DNA of 64,000 nt from Trebouxia sp. TZW2008 (taxonomy: Eukaryota; Chlorophyta; Trebouxiophyceae; Trebouxiales; Trebouxiaceae): the NCBI GenBank assembly GCA_002118135.1, contig BDIU01000325.1:81416-145415 (forward strand), in the 5' to 3' direction. The notes under the pieces are model-generated. The model saw nothing but the letters and a program-made list of their open reading frames with translations. It was not told where the DNA came from and made no database searches. The first letter of the stretch is position 1, and each line of letters opens with the position of its first letter. This document shows positions 36,601 through 47,869 of this stretch, in pieces. Position numbers and translations under genes: made by a program.

Positions 36601-39600
36601 TGCATAGCCTCTGCCGGGATGCAGCCCTGGTATCTGTGCATTGCAGATGTTGAACGTCAGGTCAAACAGGTTGTGACAACGCTGATTGTGCTGAATGACA
36701 TGCAAATAGGCAGGACATGCATATTCTCTACAGGTCAAGCTATTGGCTGTGCATGACACATGTGCAATGCAAATGACAATGATCAGCTTGTTTGCCAGCT
36801 TGTGTATCACATCTATGCAAACAGCTGCCATGCTTGCAGTGATTGTGCTAAACACTGATTGCCTGAAGGTGCAAGGTTGCTTACAAATGAAACAGATGTG
36901 TGAAGCCAGCCAACCCTTGCTCAGATGGTCAAGAACGTCACAGAGTACAATGTCTCCTGCCTCAAAGCTGCAGTGAGGCAGGACTCTACACATACTCGTG
37001 AATCAACATGCTATGTTTAGCTTACCTCGAAAGCATGGTCTGGTCCGCTGTAGCCTTTCTGCCAAGCTAGAGCAGAGCCTCTTCCAGAAATACTTGCACA
37101 CTCCAGAGTGTAGCCTGTCACAGGGCTGCCATTGTCCTGTTCAGGCGCATGCCACTGTACAGATGCACTGCTACTGCTGGCACCTGCAGAATCCAATGCT
37201 GTTGGCTTGATGTAGTCATGGCAAGCTCAGGAGGCAGACAGCTCTGCCTCCTGTGACAGACGTCACTTGCATCAATTATAACAGTCACAGGCACTTAGGC
37301 ACACATGCTGCTAGGCATACTCAATTTGGCATGGCCACAGCAAGCAATGTCGCTGCTGCTGTCGTCGTTCAGAGATGCTTGGATGCCACCAGGCAATGCA
37401 AGCTCCAGAGCAAGAGTGTCATACAGCTGCATACAGGTGCAGGGACAAAAGACATAGAATAACAGCAGTGCAGCTTCACTGCAGGACACAAGATATGTCC
37501 AATAGGATAGGAGTTGAACAACGGCTGTAAGCCTTTACCTTCAGCTTGCAAGCCCACGGGAGCAGAAGGTGATGATGCAGCAGTGACTACTTGTGCTGCA
37601 CCACTCCAGTCTCCAAACCCAGCGGAGTTGCCTGCCTGGACCTGACAGTTGTACTCAGTGTAGGGGTGAAGACCTGTACACACAACACAGCCCTTGTTCA
37701 GACCTCAAGTGCACAGAATGCAAAACTTCAGCCTGCAGAGTTGCCTGCTTGAACCTGGCAGTTGTAGTCAGTGTAGGGGCGAAGACCTGTACACGCAACA
37801 CAGCCCTTGTACAGACCTCAAGTGCACAGAATGCAAATCTTCAGCCTGCAAAGCCTGCAGAGTTGCCTGCCTGGACCTGGCAGTTGTACTCAGTGTAGGA
37901 GTGAAGACCTGTACAAGCAACACAGCTGTTGTTCAGATTTCAAGTGCACAGAATGCAAATCTTCAGCCTGCAGAGTTGCCTGCTTGAATCTGGCAGTTGT
38001 ACTCAGTGTAGGGGTGCAGACCTCTACAAGCAACCCAGTCCTTGTTCAGACCTCAAAAGCACAAATGCGGAAGTTCAGTTCCTAGAGCCAGCGGAGTTGC
38101 TTGCCTAGACCTGGCAGTTGTTATCATTGCAGGGATACAGATCTATGCACACAACACAGCGTGCGCTCAGAACTCAAGTTTACAATTGCATCACTCCACT
38201 TTCATGGTCATGCTGATAAGCAACATAGCTATTCTTCAAAGCATGAATTGACAAACTCAGAACCCTATGCATGACACATGCCTTTGGCCAAGTGTTGAAG
38301 AAAGCAATGCAGACCAGTTCAAGCAACACAACCCTGCATCCACAGATTGAAGCAATAGCTGGCAGTCAAAGAGCAGAGCCCTCGCTTTTGGCACTTTGGG
38401 TGTGTTTGGGGTGAAGACTATTCATGCCAGCTGTGCAAGATGCTGTTGGCTTGGTTTGTGCCTAGGAAGGCTGTCATACTGGCTCCTTACCTTTGTCTGG
38501 ACAAAGTCGTGTGCATGAATGCATGTCACACGCGCCGTAACAAGCATGCAATTCGCCAGAACTGTGAGCTCACAGAACTTGCAACGCCTTGCGTGCAATA
38601 GGTCATATGCACAAAGCAAACCTAGCAGTGGTTCTGACAATACTGGCAAACGCCACAAAGAGTCGTTTGGCTGACAGAGTGGCACTATTGCAACTGAAAG
38701 TGTAACGCGTCACATCTTAGCTGCAACAAGTCCTCGCTGTCAGCCAAATGGTGCACCTGTAGCTTCAGCCATCAGACCAATAGCATGAGGATGGACAGGC
38801 AAGAAGCAGTATCAGCCACCAATCCAATGGCATGAGAATGGATAGGCAAGGAACAGTATCAGCCATCGATCCAACAGCATGAGAATGGGTGGGCAGGGAA
38901 CAGAATGCGCGAACGAATCGTGGCTGACCTGTGATGCTGACAGATGGTTCTGCAGCCTTGGAGCTCATGTGCCATTCACCCACACCGCCAAAGGGCTTGA
39001 CACCTTGAGGAGGGCTCCCTTTCACAGCAGAGTTACCATGCAGTGATGATGCAGAGTCCATAGCCTGCAGTCACACAACATACATGGTCCTGCCCGTGCT
39101 AGTCTTTACCATGCAGTGATGATGCAGAGTCCATAGCCTGCAGTCACACAACACACATGGTCCTGCCAGTGCTAGTCTTTACCATGCAGTGATGATGCAG
39201 GGTCCATAGCCTGCAGTCACACAATACATATAACCCTGCCATTGCCAGTTAGCACTCCTGACTGTGCACCAACTGTGGCGTGCTACAGCAACAGTCTGCT
39301 GCATGCTGCACATGCATGCAGGTCTGTCACACAATGCAGTGTGACTTTCAAGCTATACTGATGTGGCGTTTGAGCTTATCGTGGGTCGTAACAGTGCATT
39401 AAAACCTTATTGAGTGCTCACACAGCACTCTATGGCTCCATGATCTGATGGGAGCTTGTCGTAGACAGGGCGCAGGATTGTAATGCAGAGCAATGTGACT
39501 GACAAGCTGCACTGTTGTGGGTTCAAGCCTTGCCTGTGTGTTCACAGTGCTGCTAGAGATGCCGAACTTGCAACTCTGATGCAATGCAGTGTGGCTGCCA

Positions 39601-42600
39601 AACAGCACTGATATGGGTTCAAGCCTTGCCTGTGTGTTCACAGTACTGCCAGAGGTGCTAGAGGCATCCCCCATAGAGTCCAGAACACCGTTGCCATTCA
39701 TGCTGTGGTGTGCAGCGCCCAAAGCACCAGAAGCAGCACCAGACAAAGCTGTGCTGGAGCCACTGCCTGTTCTGCCAGCAGCGTGTTGTATGCTGACCAT
39801 GTACTCAGAGACTGCAGCGCCTCTGGAAGGTGGGCAGGCCCATGAAAGCTTGAAGGATGAGGCAGTGACCGCTGTTGCTGTGGGGGGTTTGGGGGCTAGA
39901 GGGGGGGCAGGGCGAGTGGTGGCTGACCCTGCAGCAAGCAATGCTTCTTTCTTGTGTCTGGTTAGTTACAATGCGTCCAGTACTACACCCATGGGCATGA
40001 ACAAACTGAGGAAAGGGCCACACAGATGTATAGCTAAACATGAGGAGCATGAAGTTCAGCTTTGCAGATGAGGGCTGTATAGAAACACATTGCAAGCGCT
40101 TATAGTGAACTGCATGCAGAGTATGCATCTATGTTAATAAAGGGGCATGTTTGACATTCCAGACCCAACTGACTGATGATACGAACAAGAATTTTGCCAC
40201 TCACCTATATTGCTGGCAGGTGAAGCTCCTTGGCTGTTGATGGCATACACCTGGAAGCGGTACTGTGTGCCAGGCATTAGATCATGTACATCAGCTTTGC
40301 AACCTGACGCCGCCACTTGCGTGAGCACAGTCCTGAAGTCATTCGCTAAAGCACCTGCAGCAACACAGCAAACCTTGACCCACCTTCTGCCAGGTGTCGC
40401 ATCAAGTTCTGATAGCGGACAATTCTTGAGCAAGTGACTTTCACAACAAGCACTACTGAGTCAAGCTAGCTGCCTCAACTCGGGAAATCCACAACGTGCT
40501 TGCTGGTCTTTGATACGCTTCAAAACATTGCCCCAACAGTGCATACACAGATCCTGTGTCAAAACAAGCTGGTACCTGTGGACATCTCCAAGCGGTAAGA
40601 AGTCACGACGGAGCCGCCGTCATGCTGAGGAGCGTCCCATGCAACCTCAATGGCCACAGCACTCTGCCCTACTGCCCTAGGGGCTGTTGGGGCATGAGGC
40701 GCCCCAGCTGCTGCCCTGACGTCACTTGCAATGGAGTAGTTGCCCCAGCCAGATGTATTCTGTGCTCTGATACGGACTTGGTACATGCAACCGGCGTAAA
40801 GGCACCCCAGAGTGCAGGCCAATGCTTCACCCTGTAAGACAACACACATGATGTAGAATTGGTCGGAGGCACTTTGCTTCTTCTGTATGCACCTAGCAGG
40901 ATCATAAAGCATTCTCACAGACAAGCATGCAAATTATTCTTGTCATGACGGCACATGTGAGAATGACTTTCTAGTTCATACTGCATATGCAGTGCATGCA
41001 ATGCATACGCTGGAACAACAACAGCGGCAAAGCTCACCCATCACAAACTTCAGCAGAAGGCATGCATGTCTTGCAAAACCTATGCATGTTCTCATGCACA
41101 CATCCCTAGCGTACGTCCAGCCTGTGTGTGTGATTGGTCACCACTTCATATCTGCCGCATCTTGAATGACATTTAACAACTGCTTGTGGTGTCACAATCA
41201 GGTGACGGCTTATGGAGGCATCCAGTGTCAAGCTCACCTGATAGACAGTCACCCACTCATGAGGCATACTGGTCAATGCTGCTTTGCTCTTAGGCCTGAG
41301 CTCCACTTCATAGCTGTACACAGCGCTGCCACCGTCAGATGCAGGCGCATCCCACCTGATACTGACGCTTGTGCGGTTGCTGCCCAAGACTGTTGGAGCA
41401 GAGGGGGAGTCAGGGGGGATTGCAGCAGTCTGGGCTGTGAAAGGGTCACTCCACAGCCCTCTGCCCTCCTACAGAATTGCATTCACAAAGATGAGCGTCC
41501 CAGTTGCAAACTAAAGGTGCTGGCTTCTGCTGAGGCTGACGCTTGTGCGGTTGCTGCCCAGCATTGTTGGAGCAGATGGGGAGTCAGGGGGGATTGCAGC
41601 AGTCTGGGCTGTGATAGGGTCACTCCACAGCCCTCTGCCCTCCTACAGAATTGCATTCACAAAGATGAGCGTCCCAGTTGCAAACTAGAGGTGCTGGCTT
41701 CTGCTGAGGCTGACGCTTGTGCGGTTGCTGCCCAGCATTGTTGGAGTTGATGGGGAGTCATGGGGCACAGAAGCAGTTTGGGCTGTGACCAGGTCACTCC
41801 ATAGCCCTCTGCCCTCCTGTAAAATAACACCCATGAAAGTGAGCAAGCCACCAATGCACAAAACATGCTGACGCTTGTGCTGTTGAATCAGACGTGGAGT
41901 CTCTAGAGGGAGCAGCAGTCTGTACTGTGACAGCATTGCTCCATAAAACCCTGCCCTCCTGCAAGTCAACCTCACAATGATGAGCGTGCCACTCTGAAAC
42001 TAAAAGCACTGACTTCTTCAAGTCGACCACCCAGAAAAACTTTGAGATCATAGATCAACATCATGTCATGTAATGAGCAGCAGAGCCTTCGGCCCTTGGA
42101 CGGGTGCAGAGAAGATTGTCACCAACTATGTAGAGGTGCCAAGGAAAATCTGATAGCATATGGAACCCTTTGATAGGGTTGAAGGATGGCTTACGTTGGT
42201 TACGTTACGTTGGTGCTTTGCAAGGTGTTGCAGTCACGCTTAAAGCAATGCCAAAGCTTGAGCAGGCATTCACACTTCACAGATGTGGTTTGAACAAGTC
42301 TTTCTGCTTTCTGTGAGGGAATCTGCAGCCAGACCAATGCAGCAGGCATGTGACGCAGCAAGCTGCAACAAAATTGAATCCTCCGTGAACACATCTCATA
42401 TCTCCAGATACATATGGTGGCAAGAGCACATTCCTCCTGGCTGCACTTTTCTGCAGAACGTCTTCAGAAATAATTCAGGTGTCGTAGCTTGACACCCACC
42501 TCATTTTCTGCTTGGACTTTGAACCTATACTGCAGGCCGTTCTGCAAGTTGGCAGACAGGTACTGGCAGTCAGCCCCGCTATACAATGGCTGAAAGTCAC

Positions 42601-44725
42601 CACCCTGCCCATCATCCCTTTGCAGTTGGTAGGCAGTGATGGTACTCCCCCCATCTGAGGGGGCTTCCCATCGTACAAGCACAGCATTTGAGCTTTCTGC
42701 TGTGCATGAGACAGTCTCTGGCTTGGAGGGCACAGTGGCCTGAGTAGCGAAGGAAGCTGCAGGACTCCAGGGTGAGCTACCCATGATGTTGTGCGCCTGA
42801 GCAGTAAGTAATACATCAATCAAATCAAACAACCAAGCATTTGGTCAATGACTGGGTCAATCAAGCAAGCAAGCAGGCAAGCAAGCAGGCAATTGAATGA
42901 GACTTGCAGTGCAGGGCAAATCAGGCAGAATACATCAGCTGAGCAGGCTAGGATTGAGCTCAGCTGGACAAGCTGCGGTGAATGAAACTGAGACAGCTGA
43001 GCTGCAAAAGAATTGCCATTGACCATGGCAACGCTCATAGCTGTGATTGGTGAAAGCAGAGGCAGGGCTAAGCATCTGATAAACAAGTAAAGCATGTCCA
43101 AGCGCTCTGATGGGCACGGTGTAGGTCAGGTCAACTTCAGCCAAACAAGGCAAGCAACAGAGATTTGCTGATGTGTTGATGCGTGCATACATACAAGCAT
43201 GGCTCAACAGGCTTTGGGATGGTCAACAGCAAGGCGTGTCAAACAACACGAAGCAGAAGCCATAAGAGTTGAAAACATCAGTACGACTACCTTCACACGC
43301 GCTGTGTATTCATTGCCTGGTAGCAGCCTAGCTGCTTTGTATCGTTTCTCGTCACCCTCATACACCAAAACAAAACCCTGCAGCAAGTCCAACAGCAAGT
43401 CCAACAGCATGTATTGCAACAAAGAGGGTACGCAATGCAGCTGATGCACGCAAGAGACGTCACAGCACCTGCTCAGGTTTTGTCAACCCTGTGGCTGTTG
43501 AGCAGCGTCTAGTTCATAGACTGTGTAGCAGCATCAGTGAAGCAAGAGCCGCTGCAACCAGATGTCACATGTGGCAAACCAGGTGGATAATGATGCTTGC
43601 TAGCAAAGGTGACAACACCCACCTCATCTGTTTCTGGGTTTGTGATGCTGCTCGGTGACGCCATTTGCAGACTGTAGTTGTAAATGTCACACCCCCCTGT
43701 CTCATCAGGCTCTTTCCATTTGAACTACACAGCAAAATACAAGCCATCAACCCCCAAGACCAGCCCGGCACATGAGACACCATTGCACTTGGTACTAGCT
43801 CAGCAAAATTTGGCATGAGCAGGTTCCCGCTTCAAGAAACAAATACCCACCGTAAGATTAGTGCGGCCCTTCCCTCCGAGAGTTGGCGCTTGAGGTGCAT
43901 TTGGAAAGGTGGCTGGGGTTGCAAATGCCACCGGCTGAGACATTGGCTGTGTGCCTGGTGCTGTCAGTGGTGGCAGAACAACAGGCAGACACACAAGCCT
44001 GAAGGCATAACGCCGTCCTGGCCGCAGGTGACCTCGGACCTGCATAAGATGATACTGTCTTTGCCTGCTTGCAAGGCGTCAAGTGATCAGGGAATTGACT
44101 TGGCATGGTTGGGGGCACCTGAGTGATGAGGTCTGTGCCTTTGTACACCTCAATCCATTTGTCTGACTTGCACATCCAAGCAAGCTCTGCCCCAGTAGCT
44201 GTTGATCGCGTTTCAACCTGGTAAGCAGCAAGCTGTGTCTAGTGTCTAGACTTGTGTCAATCAGAACCCTAAGACCTTCGGTCACTGTACCTGCTGCATC
44301 TGAAGCTCGTATGCAATGCTGCACGGAGGAAAGTCAGTGCCTTGCGGAGGGGCCTCTGACAAGCCAGTCTGAGTCACAGCCGGCCACTGCAAGTTCATGC
44401 TTGTTGTGTCCACCAGCAGCATGGTCGGGGGCGAGACTGAACTGAACAGTGGAACGTAGACGGGAGCTAGCTGCTCATTTTGTGTTTCTGTGGGTGTCGC
44501 ATGGGCAATTTCTGGCTTATGAACGTCCAGAAAGCCTTTACGGAAACCGTTCTTTTGTTTCAGAACATGCGTGCTTCCAGCACCGTTCGACACACACGGC
44601 AGCGCTGCGTGACCGTTCTCAACAGCCGTGCCTGCCATGTCACTTGTGATTCTAGATGCGCTGAGCACAGAAACGCGAGTCAAGCCGTGCGCTCTGTGCA
44701 CAGGACCCTGACGTGCATCTAGCAC
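33602..44725 (-). CDS. FNDC3-like protein: nine fibronectin type III domains and a C-terminal membrane anchor (18 exons)
   Basis: Exons: 44725-44291, 44217-44119, 44039-43851, 43724-43623, 43377-43291, 42796-42500, 41468-41238, 40831-40576, 40354-40205, 39928-39642, 39064-38929, 37673-37539, 37183-37026, 36633-36416, 36047-35808, 35424-35229, 34518-34242 and 34014-33602. All phases agree (3906 nt, 1301 aa). Nine FN3 domains each show a Trp in strand B (for example VLVRWEAPSDGGSTITAYQL) and a Y.(F/V)RV.A.N..G strand-F end (AFRVRAQNAQGQGPWSP). After the ninth comes a Pro/Ser linker, then HGWHIILALVAILLLAIIIK, a single membrane span 16 residues before the stop, so the protein is probably tail-anchored. 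Nine FN3 domains plus a C-terminal span is the layout of animal FNDC3A/B. The start may be 44725, 44638 (MAGTAVENGH) or further upstream. Introns hold four or more exon-derived tandem arrays and a MITE. Homology to FNDC3 is inferred from architecture. Confidence 0.85.
34793..34951. mobile_element. Tc1/mariner (pogo-like) MITE with TA duplication
   Basis: The terminal inverted repeat CAGTAAACTCTTGTTGTAA (34793-34811) is matched perfectly in reverse at 34933-34951. TA flanks both sides (34791-34792 and 34952-34953). The element is 159 bp and non-coding, with a subterminal 'gtccttacatc' block repeated inside. TA targets and a CAGTA-type end are typical of pogo/Tigger-class elements. It sits in the intron between exons 16 and 17 of the FN3 gene. 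A transposase must come from elsewhere. Confidence 0.85.
37539..38155 (-). repeat. Five-copy array of an FN3 exon 5' end with its acceptor
   Basis: The coding exon is 37673-37539 (acceptor tgtacag, then GLHPYTEYNCQVQAGNSAGF). Upstream in the intron the acceptor plus the first ~20 codons recurs near 37788, 37908, 38021 and more weakly at 38140, with a period of about 113-120 bp. Copies read GLRPYTDYNCQVQAGNSAG and similar, mostly still open, then switch to a shared non-exon tail. Only the last copy is followed by the full exon. Confidence 0.9.
38766..38905. repeat. Three-copy 48-bp tandem repeat
   Basis: Units with 'caatggcatgagaatggata' and 'aggaacagtatcagcc' repeat three times with a ~48-bp period. 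They lie just beyond the donor of the exon 39064-38929. They do not include exon sequence. Confidence 0.85.
39036..39240 (-). repeat. Three-copy array of an FN3-gene exon 5' end with its acceptor
   Basis: The real exon 39064-38929 starts GCT ATG GAC TCT GCA after gactgcag. Two upstream copies of about 74 bp keep the acceptor and MDSASSLHG before running into 'taaagactag'. They are nearly identical, so recent. Confidence 0.88.
39413..39660 (-). repeat. Duplicated exon 3' end with donor in the FN3 gene
   Basis: The end of exon 39928-39642 (SSTSGST, then GTGAACAC) recurs about 96 bp into the intron as 'ctctagcagcactgtgaaca'. A weaker third copy ends near 39413. The block 'caggcaaggcttgaaccca' follows in each of the two good copies. 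This is a donor-side duplication, unlike the acceptor-side arrays on either side. Confidence 0.75.
41238..41980 (-). repeat. Four-copy array of an FN3 exon 5' half with its acceptor
   Basis: The full exon 41468-41238 starts EGRGLWSDPFTAQTAAIPPD. Upstream copies start near 41643, 41818 and 41961, a period of 143-175 bp. Each begins after a tgtag or tgcag acceptor and keeps EG(R)(G/V)LWS(D/N). The first two continue to LGSNRTSVS before leaving the exon sequence. The nearest copy is almost identical, the farthest is decayed, so the array seems to have grown stepwise. Confidence 0.92.
42842..42892. repeat. GCAA/GCAG microsatellite
   Basis: Short imperfect tetranucleotide run in the intron upstream of FN3 exon 6 (gcaagcaagcaggcaagc). 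Confidence 0.85.
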
Positions 44726-45222
44726 ACACGCCGATCACACGTAAGCCGAGGGGCAGCTCGTATTGCAAACTGCCGCAGTCAAGCAGCGAAGGTCAGGATG
44801 ACGAAGCTAGGCTTACATGTCGACTTCGTCACGTTGCATCGCAGCACCAAATCGCCTGCAGCAGTGTGCCCGCGCACGAAGCCTGCCTCGGCGAATTCCA
44901 ACAATTTAGTATAACCTGCCTAGGAAGTCATAGCTGGCTTGCCACCTGGCTGAAACCCCTCGAGCAGCACGAACGACAGTGCAGTTCTTGGAGCGATAGG
45001 CTTTGAACGGCACTTCAACGCCTGCCTGCTGGCCACCTGTCCCCCAGTCACCCGCTGACTTGCGTAAGCTCAGGCAAGGCAGGCCTATGGCTGCAGCTTT
45101 GGCCTGATCACAGCGTTGTGAGCCGTCAAACATGTGGGTGCAATAGTAGGCCCCGGTAGCTCTCAGCCGTAACTTATGGCGCACATCCAGGTCTGCATGA
45201 CCACTCGCTGCTCAGAGGGTCT
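44726..45222. promoter_or_regulatory. Putative bidirectional promoter between the FN3 and plastid-protein genes
   Basis: About 500 bp separates the minus-strand ATG at 44725 from the plus-strand ATG at 45223. The stretch is richer in CpG than the introns on either side. No TATA box stands out. Minus-strand coding-looking pieces inside it (next entry) could shorten the true promoter. Confidence 0.4.
44768..45184 (-). other. Possible extra 5' exons of the FN3 gene
   Basis: A minus-strand stretch reading GYTKLLEFAEAGFVRGHTAA then GDLVLRCNVTKST ends in a GTAAGCC donor near 44813 in phase 1. An acceptor just before the FN3 ORF (ctag, then ATGCACG) accepts phase 1. Further upstream an open frame starts MRHKLRLRATGAYYCTHMFD at 45184. 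If real, the FN3 protein has a longer N-terminus. The join between these two pieces was not resolved. Confidence 0.35.
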
Positions 45223-47869
45223 ATGTTCAAAACGTGCAGCTGGTTTGGCAAGCTTGCATGGGCCGTGCCTGCCAAGGCAAAGCTCCTCAACTTACGCAAG
45301 GTGAGATGCCCTCTCACAGTGCTTTGTTGGTGGCAGTGGGGCTGTGCAAGTCGCTGTGTCGCTCAAACTGTACCATGCTGTGTCAGGAGGTGCCTTGCTC
45401 TGCCTGTTGGTCCTCAGCGGCATGTACGAAAGGTGCAGTGCTCAGCTGCAGCAGAGCAGAATGCACAGCCATCAGGTCTTTTCAGATACTCAACAGAGCG
45501 GAGTAAGAAACCGCCGGTCAAGCCAGGCTTCCTTAACTACATGTAAGCAGGGTGCAAGTTGACTATGTTTGCTGCCTCCCTGTAAATCCAGGTAAGTAAT
45601 TGTCAGCCTCTGAATTTTGCTTTTATAGGGACAAGACTGAGGCTGATGCATGGAATAGGAAAATGTTTAAAGAGGTCACAGGGGTCAATATGCCTATCAA
45701 AGGCCAGCGCAAAGCATCTCCGCTGGGCTTTTTGCTGTGGCCAATTGTATGGGTCAAGTGGAAAATACCCTTGCCATTGCGCTATTTATGGTGGCTGGTC
45801 TGGTCAAGGGTTTTGGAACTTGGGCAATTTTTACACAAGCAGGTTGTCTTGCAAGGTAAGCCCTGAGCTGACTCAGATGCTTCAGTAGGCGTCAGCTCAC
45901 AGTAGCAGCTTGGGTGCAAACAAGTCAGTGTAGCGGGTTGATAGCCTAGGGAAGGTGCTCGTTGTCGCTTGGTGCACAATCCCTTTTTTCACAAGGTTTT
46001 GGGCGCCTGTGTCTGTCGCTCGGCGTAGTGCAAAGGACCAAAGAAAGATGAGTCGCAGGTTCAGCTGATATTGCAGTTTCTGCCAACATGCCTCATGTCT
46101 TTAATGTTATTCAAGACGCATACTAGACATGCTCAGCAGGCCCAGCAAGGTACATACTGGAGCAGTTGAATGTCTCACATCGCTTGGGTCTTGTGCTCAT
46201 CTGAACTATGTGTACTGAATGTGGAAGGTGGAGAGATCCTTGTTCAAAGATTTCTGCCAAGTGTCTCTGGGTTTATCCTTGGCAGCTCTTTCTTGCTCAT
46301 GTCATGCTGATTACGCTGGTTGCAAATGACTTGCACATCTGCCTACTTGGGATGTCTGTCCCACACTTTCGTGGCAGCTGCTTCCTAATTGTGGAACACA
46401 GACTTGCGCCACACACAACTAGCACATGTGGTTGAAGGTGAAACACATATGATCATCGTTATTCTAGTGAAACACATTGCTGTCTGCAGGTGCCAAGTTG
46501 GATGTTGAACTTATGCGTAGAAAACAGCCAGGCGCACCTGCGACTTTTTCTCGCCAAGTGGCTCTATTCCGCTTCCATAGGACTTTGAGCTGGTGGGGCT
46601 CCTTCATGTACAGGCTGCGGCTGTATAGGGTACAGTTCTCTTGGCTGATGTGATGTGACATAAGCAGTACAGTGCATTACATTTCATTACATTACAATGC
46701 ATCACATGCGTGGCGTGGCATGGCATTGCATTGCATTACACCGCTTTACATAACAATACATGACTCATATGGCATGGCATTGCATTACACTGCACTGCGT
46801 TATATTGATTTCCTGAAACTGACTTCATGAAGCCTTTTTATGCAATCTGCCATGCTGTGTCCTTGAGATTGTGGACTTGTGTGTTGAACGTTTGAAGCCT
46901 GCACTGCTGCTGCTTTTGGTAATCAGGCTGCTGTTGTATGGGGTACGCTTCTCCTGGCTCATGTACTGTGACTTGCTGCAATTTGCCATGCTGTGCATTC
47001 GAGATTGTGGTTTTGCGCATTAAGCATCTAAAGCCTACACTGCTGCTGCACTGAATGACCAGCCTGCGGCTGCATGGGGTACGCTTCTCCTGGCTCATGT
47101 ACTGTGACTTGATGCACTACAATGCATCACATTGTGCTGCATTGCATAACATGACATCAGACTGCATTTCTTAATGTCCAAAAGCTGAATGAACCAAGTA
47201 TTTGATGCAATCTGCCATGCCTTGTCCTTGAGGTTGTCCATTTGCACTTTGAGCATCTAAAGCCTGCTTTGCTGCTGCTTTTGATGACCAGGCTGCGGCT
47301 GTATAGGATACACTTTCCCTGGCTTATGTGAGATAACTTGATGCAATCTGCCATGCTGTGCATTGGAGATTGTGGTTTTGCGCATCAAGCATCTAAAGCC
47401 CACACTGCTGCTGCTTTTGATAAACAGACTGCGGTTGTATAGGGTCCATTTCTCCTGGCTCAGGCGATATGATTTCATGCAATCTGCCATGTGTATCAGG
47501 ACTTCACCTCCCTCCATGCTCATTGAAACGGTTTAGGATAACACAGGAGCAAACTGGTTGGAGAAATTTGAGTGCTCCAATACGTACCTAGCTGGGCTTG
47601 CTGAGCCTGTCTAGCATGCGTTTAAAATGAATCTGCCATACTGTGCTCGGGAGTTTGTGGATTTGCGCCTTGAGCATCCAAAACCTGTAATGCCGCTGCC
47701 TCTAACAACACGCTTAAGTGGGCTCAGCATATCTGACAGCAGCATGCGCCTGCTCAGCCTGTTGCTGATGTCAAAGCTTGCTGCAGGGGCGCCCACAGGA
47801 GGTGGCAGAAGCATATGCAAAAGTTGCGGCCGCAGCCAAAGCAAAACAAGTGGCGGCAAGTGGCGCTGA
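45223..47869 (+). CDS. Probable plastid-targeted membrane protein, unknown family (3' end unresolved)
   Basis: Exons 45223-45542, 45629-45855 and 46490-46649 join in phase (2, 1, 2). The N-terminus (MFKTCSWFGKLAWAVPAKAK) is basic and poor in acidic residues. It runs to RKVQCSAAAEQ, which resembles a transit-peptide cleavage region. The mature part has KKPPVKPGFLNYM, then DKTEADAWNRKMFKEVTGVN. Next is an aromatic, probably membrane-embedded segment (PLGFLLWPIVWVKWKIPLPL, RYLWWLVWSRVLELGQ), then GAKLDVELMRRKQPGAPATF and FHRTLSWWGSFMYRLRLYRV. After the donor at 46649 the DNA is an array of related exon-like units. The last one, about 47624-47869, is open to a stop (MNLPYCAREFVDLRLEHPKP), but I cannot prove it is the terminal exon. 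The first intron might be retained inside exon 1, since that whole stretch is open. Confidence 0.5.
46590..47660 (+). repeat. Exon-like tandem array, five to six units of about 130 bp
   Basis: Each unit contains a version of the third exon's 3' end plus donor: RLRLYRVQFSWLM, RLLLYGVRFSWLM, RLRLYRIHFPWLM. Each also has an upstream LP(C)..LE(I/V)V part beginning 'atctgccatgctgtg'. Units lie near 46600, 46850, 46975, 47205, 47340 and 47625. Several stay open and keep GT after CTCAT or CTTAT. Confidence 0.8.
46675..46800. repeat. CATTACA/TGCAT low-complexity block
   Basis: Imperfect short repeats (cattacatttcattacatta, catggcattgcattgcatta) lie between two exon-like units. Confidence 0.8.

Noticed and set aside
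37539..38155. CRISPR-like regular repeats
   Set aside because: Units are diverged exon fragments with splice acceptors in a eukaryotic gene; there are no constant short repeats with unique spacers.
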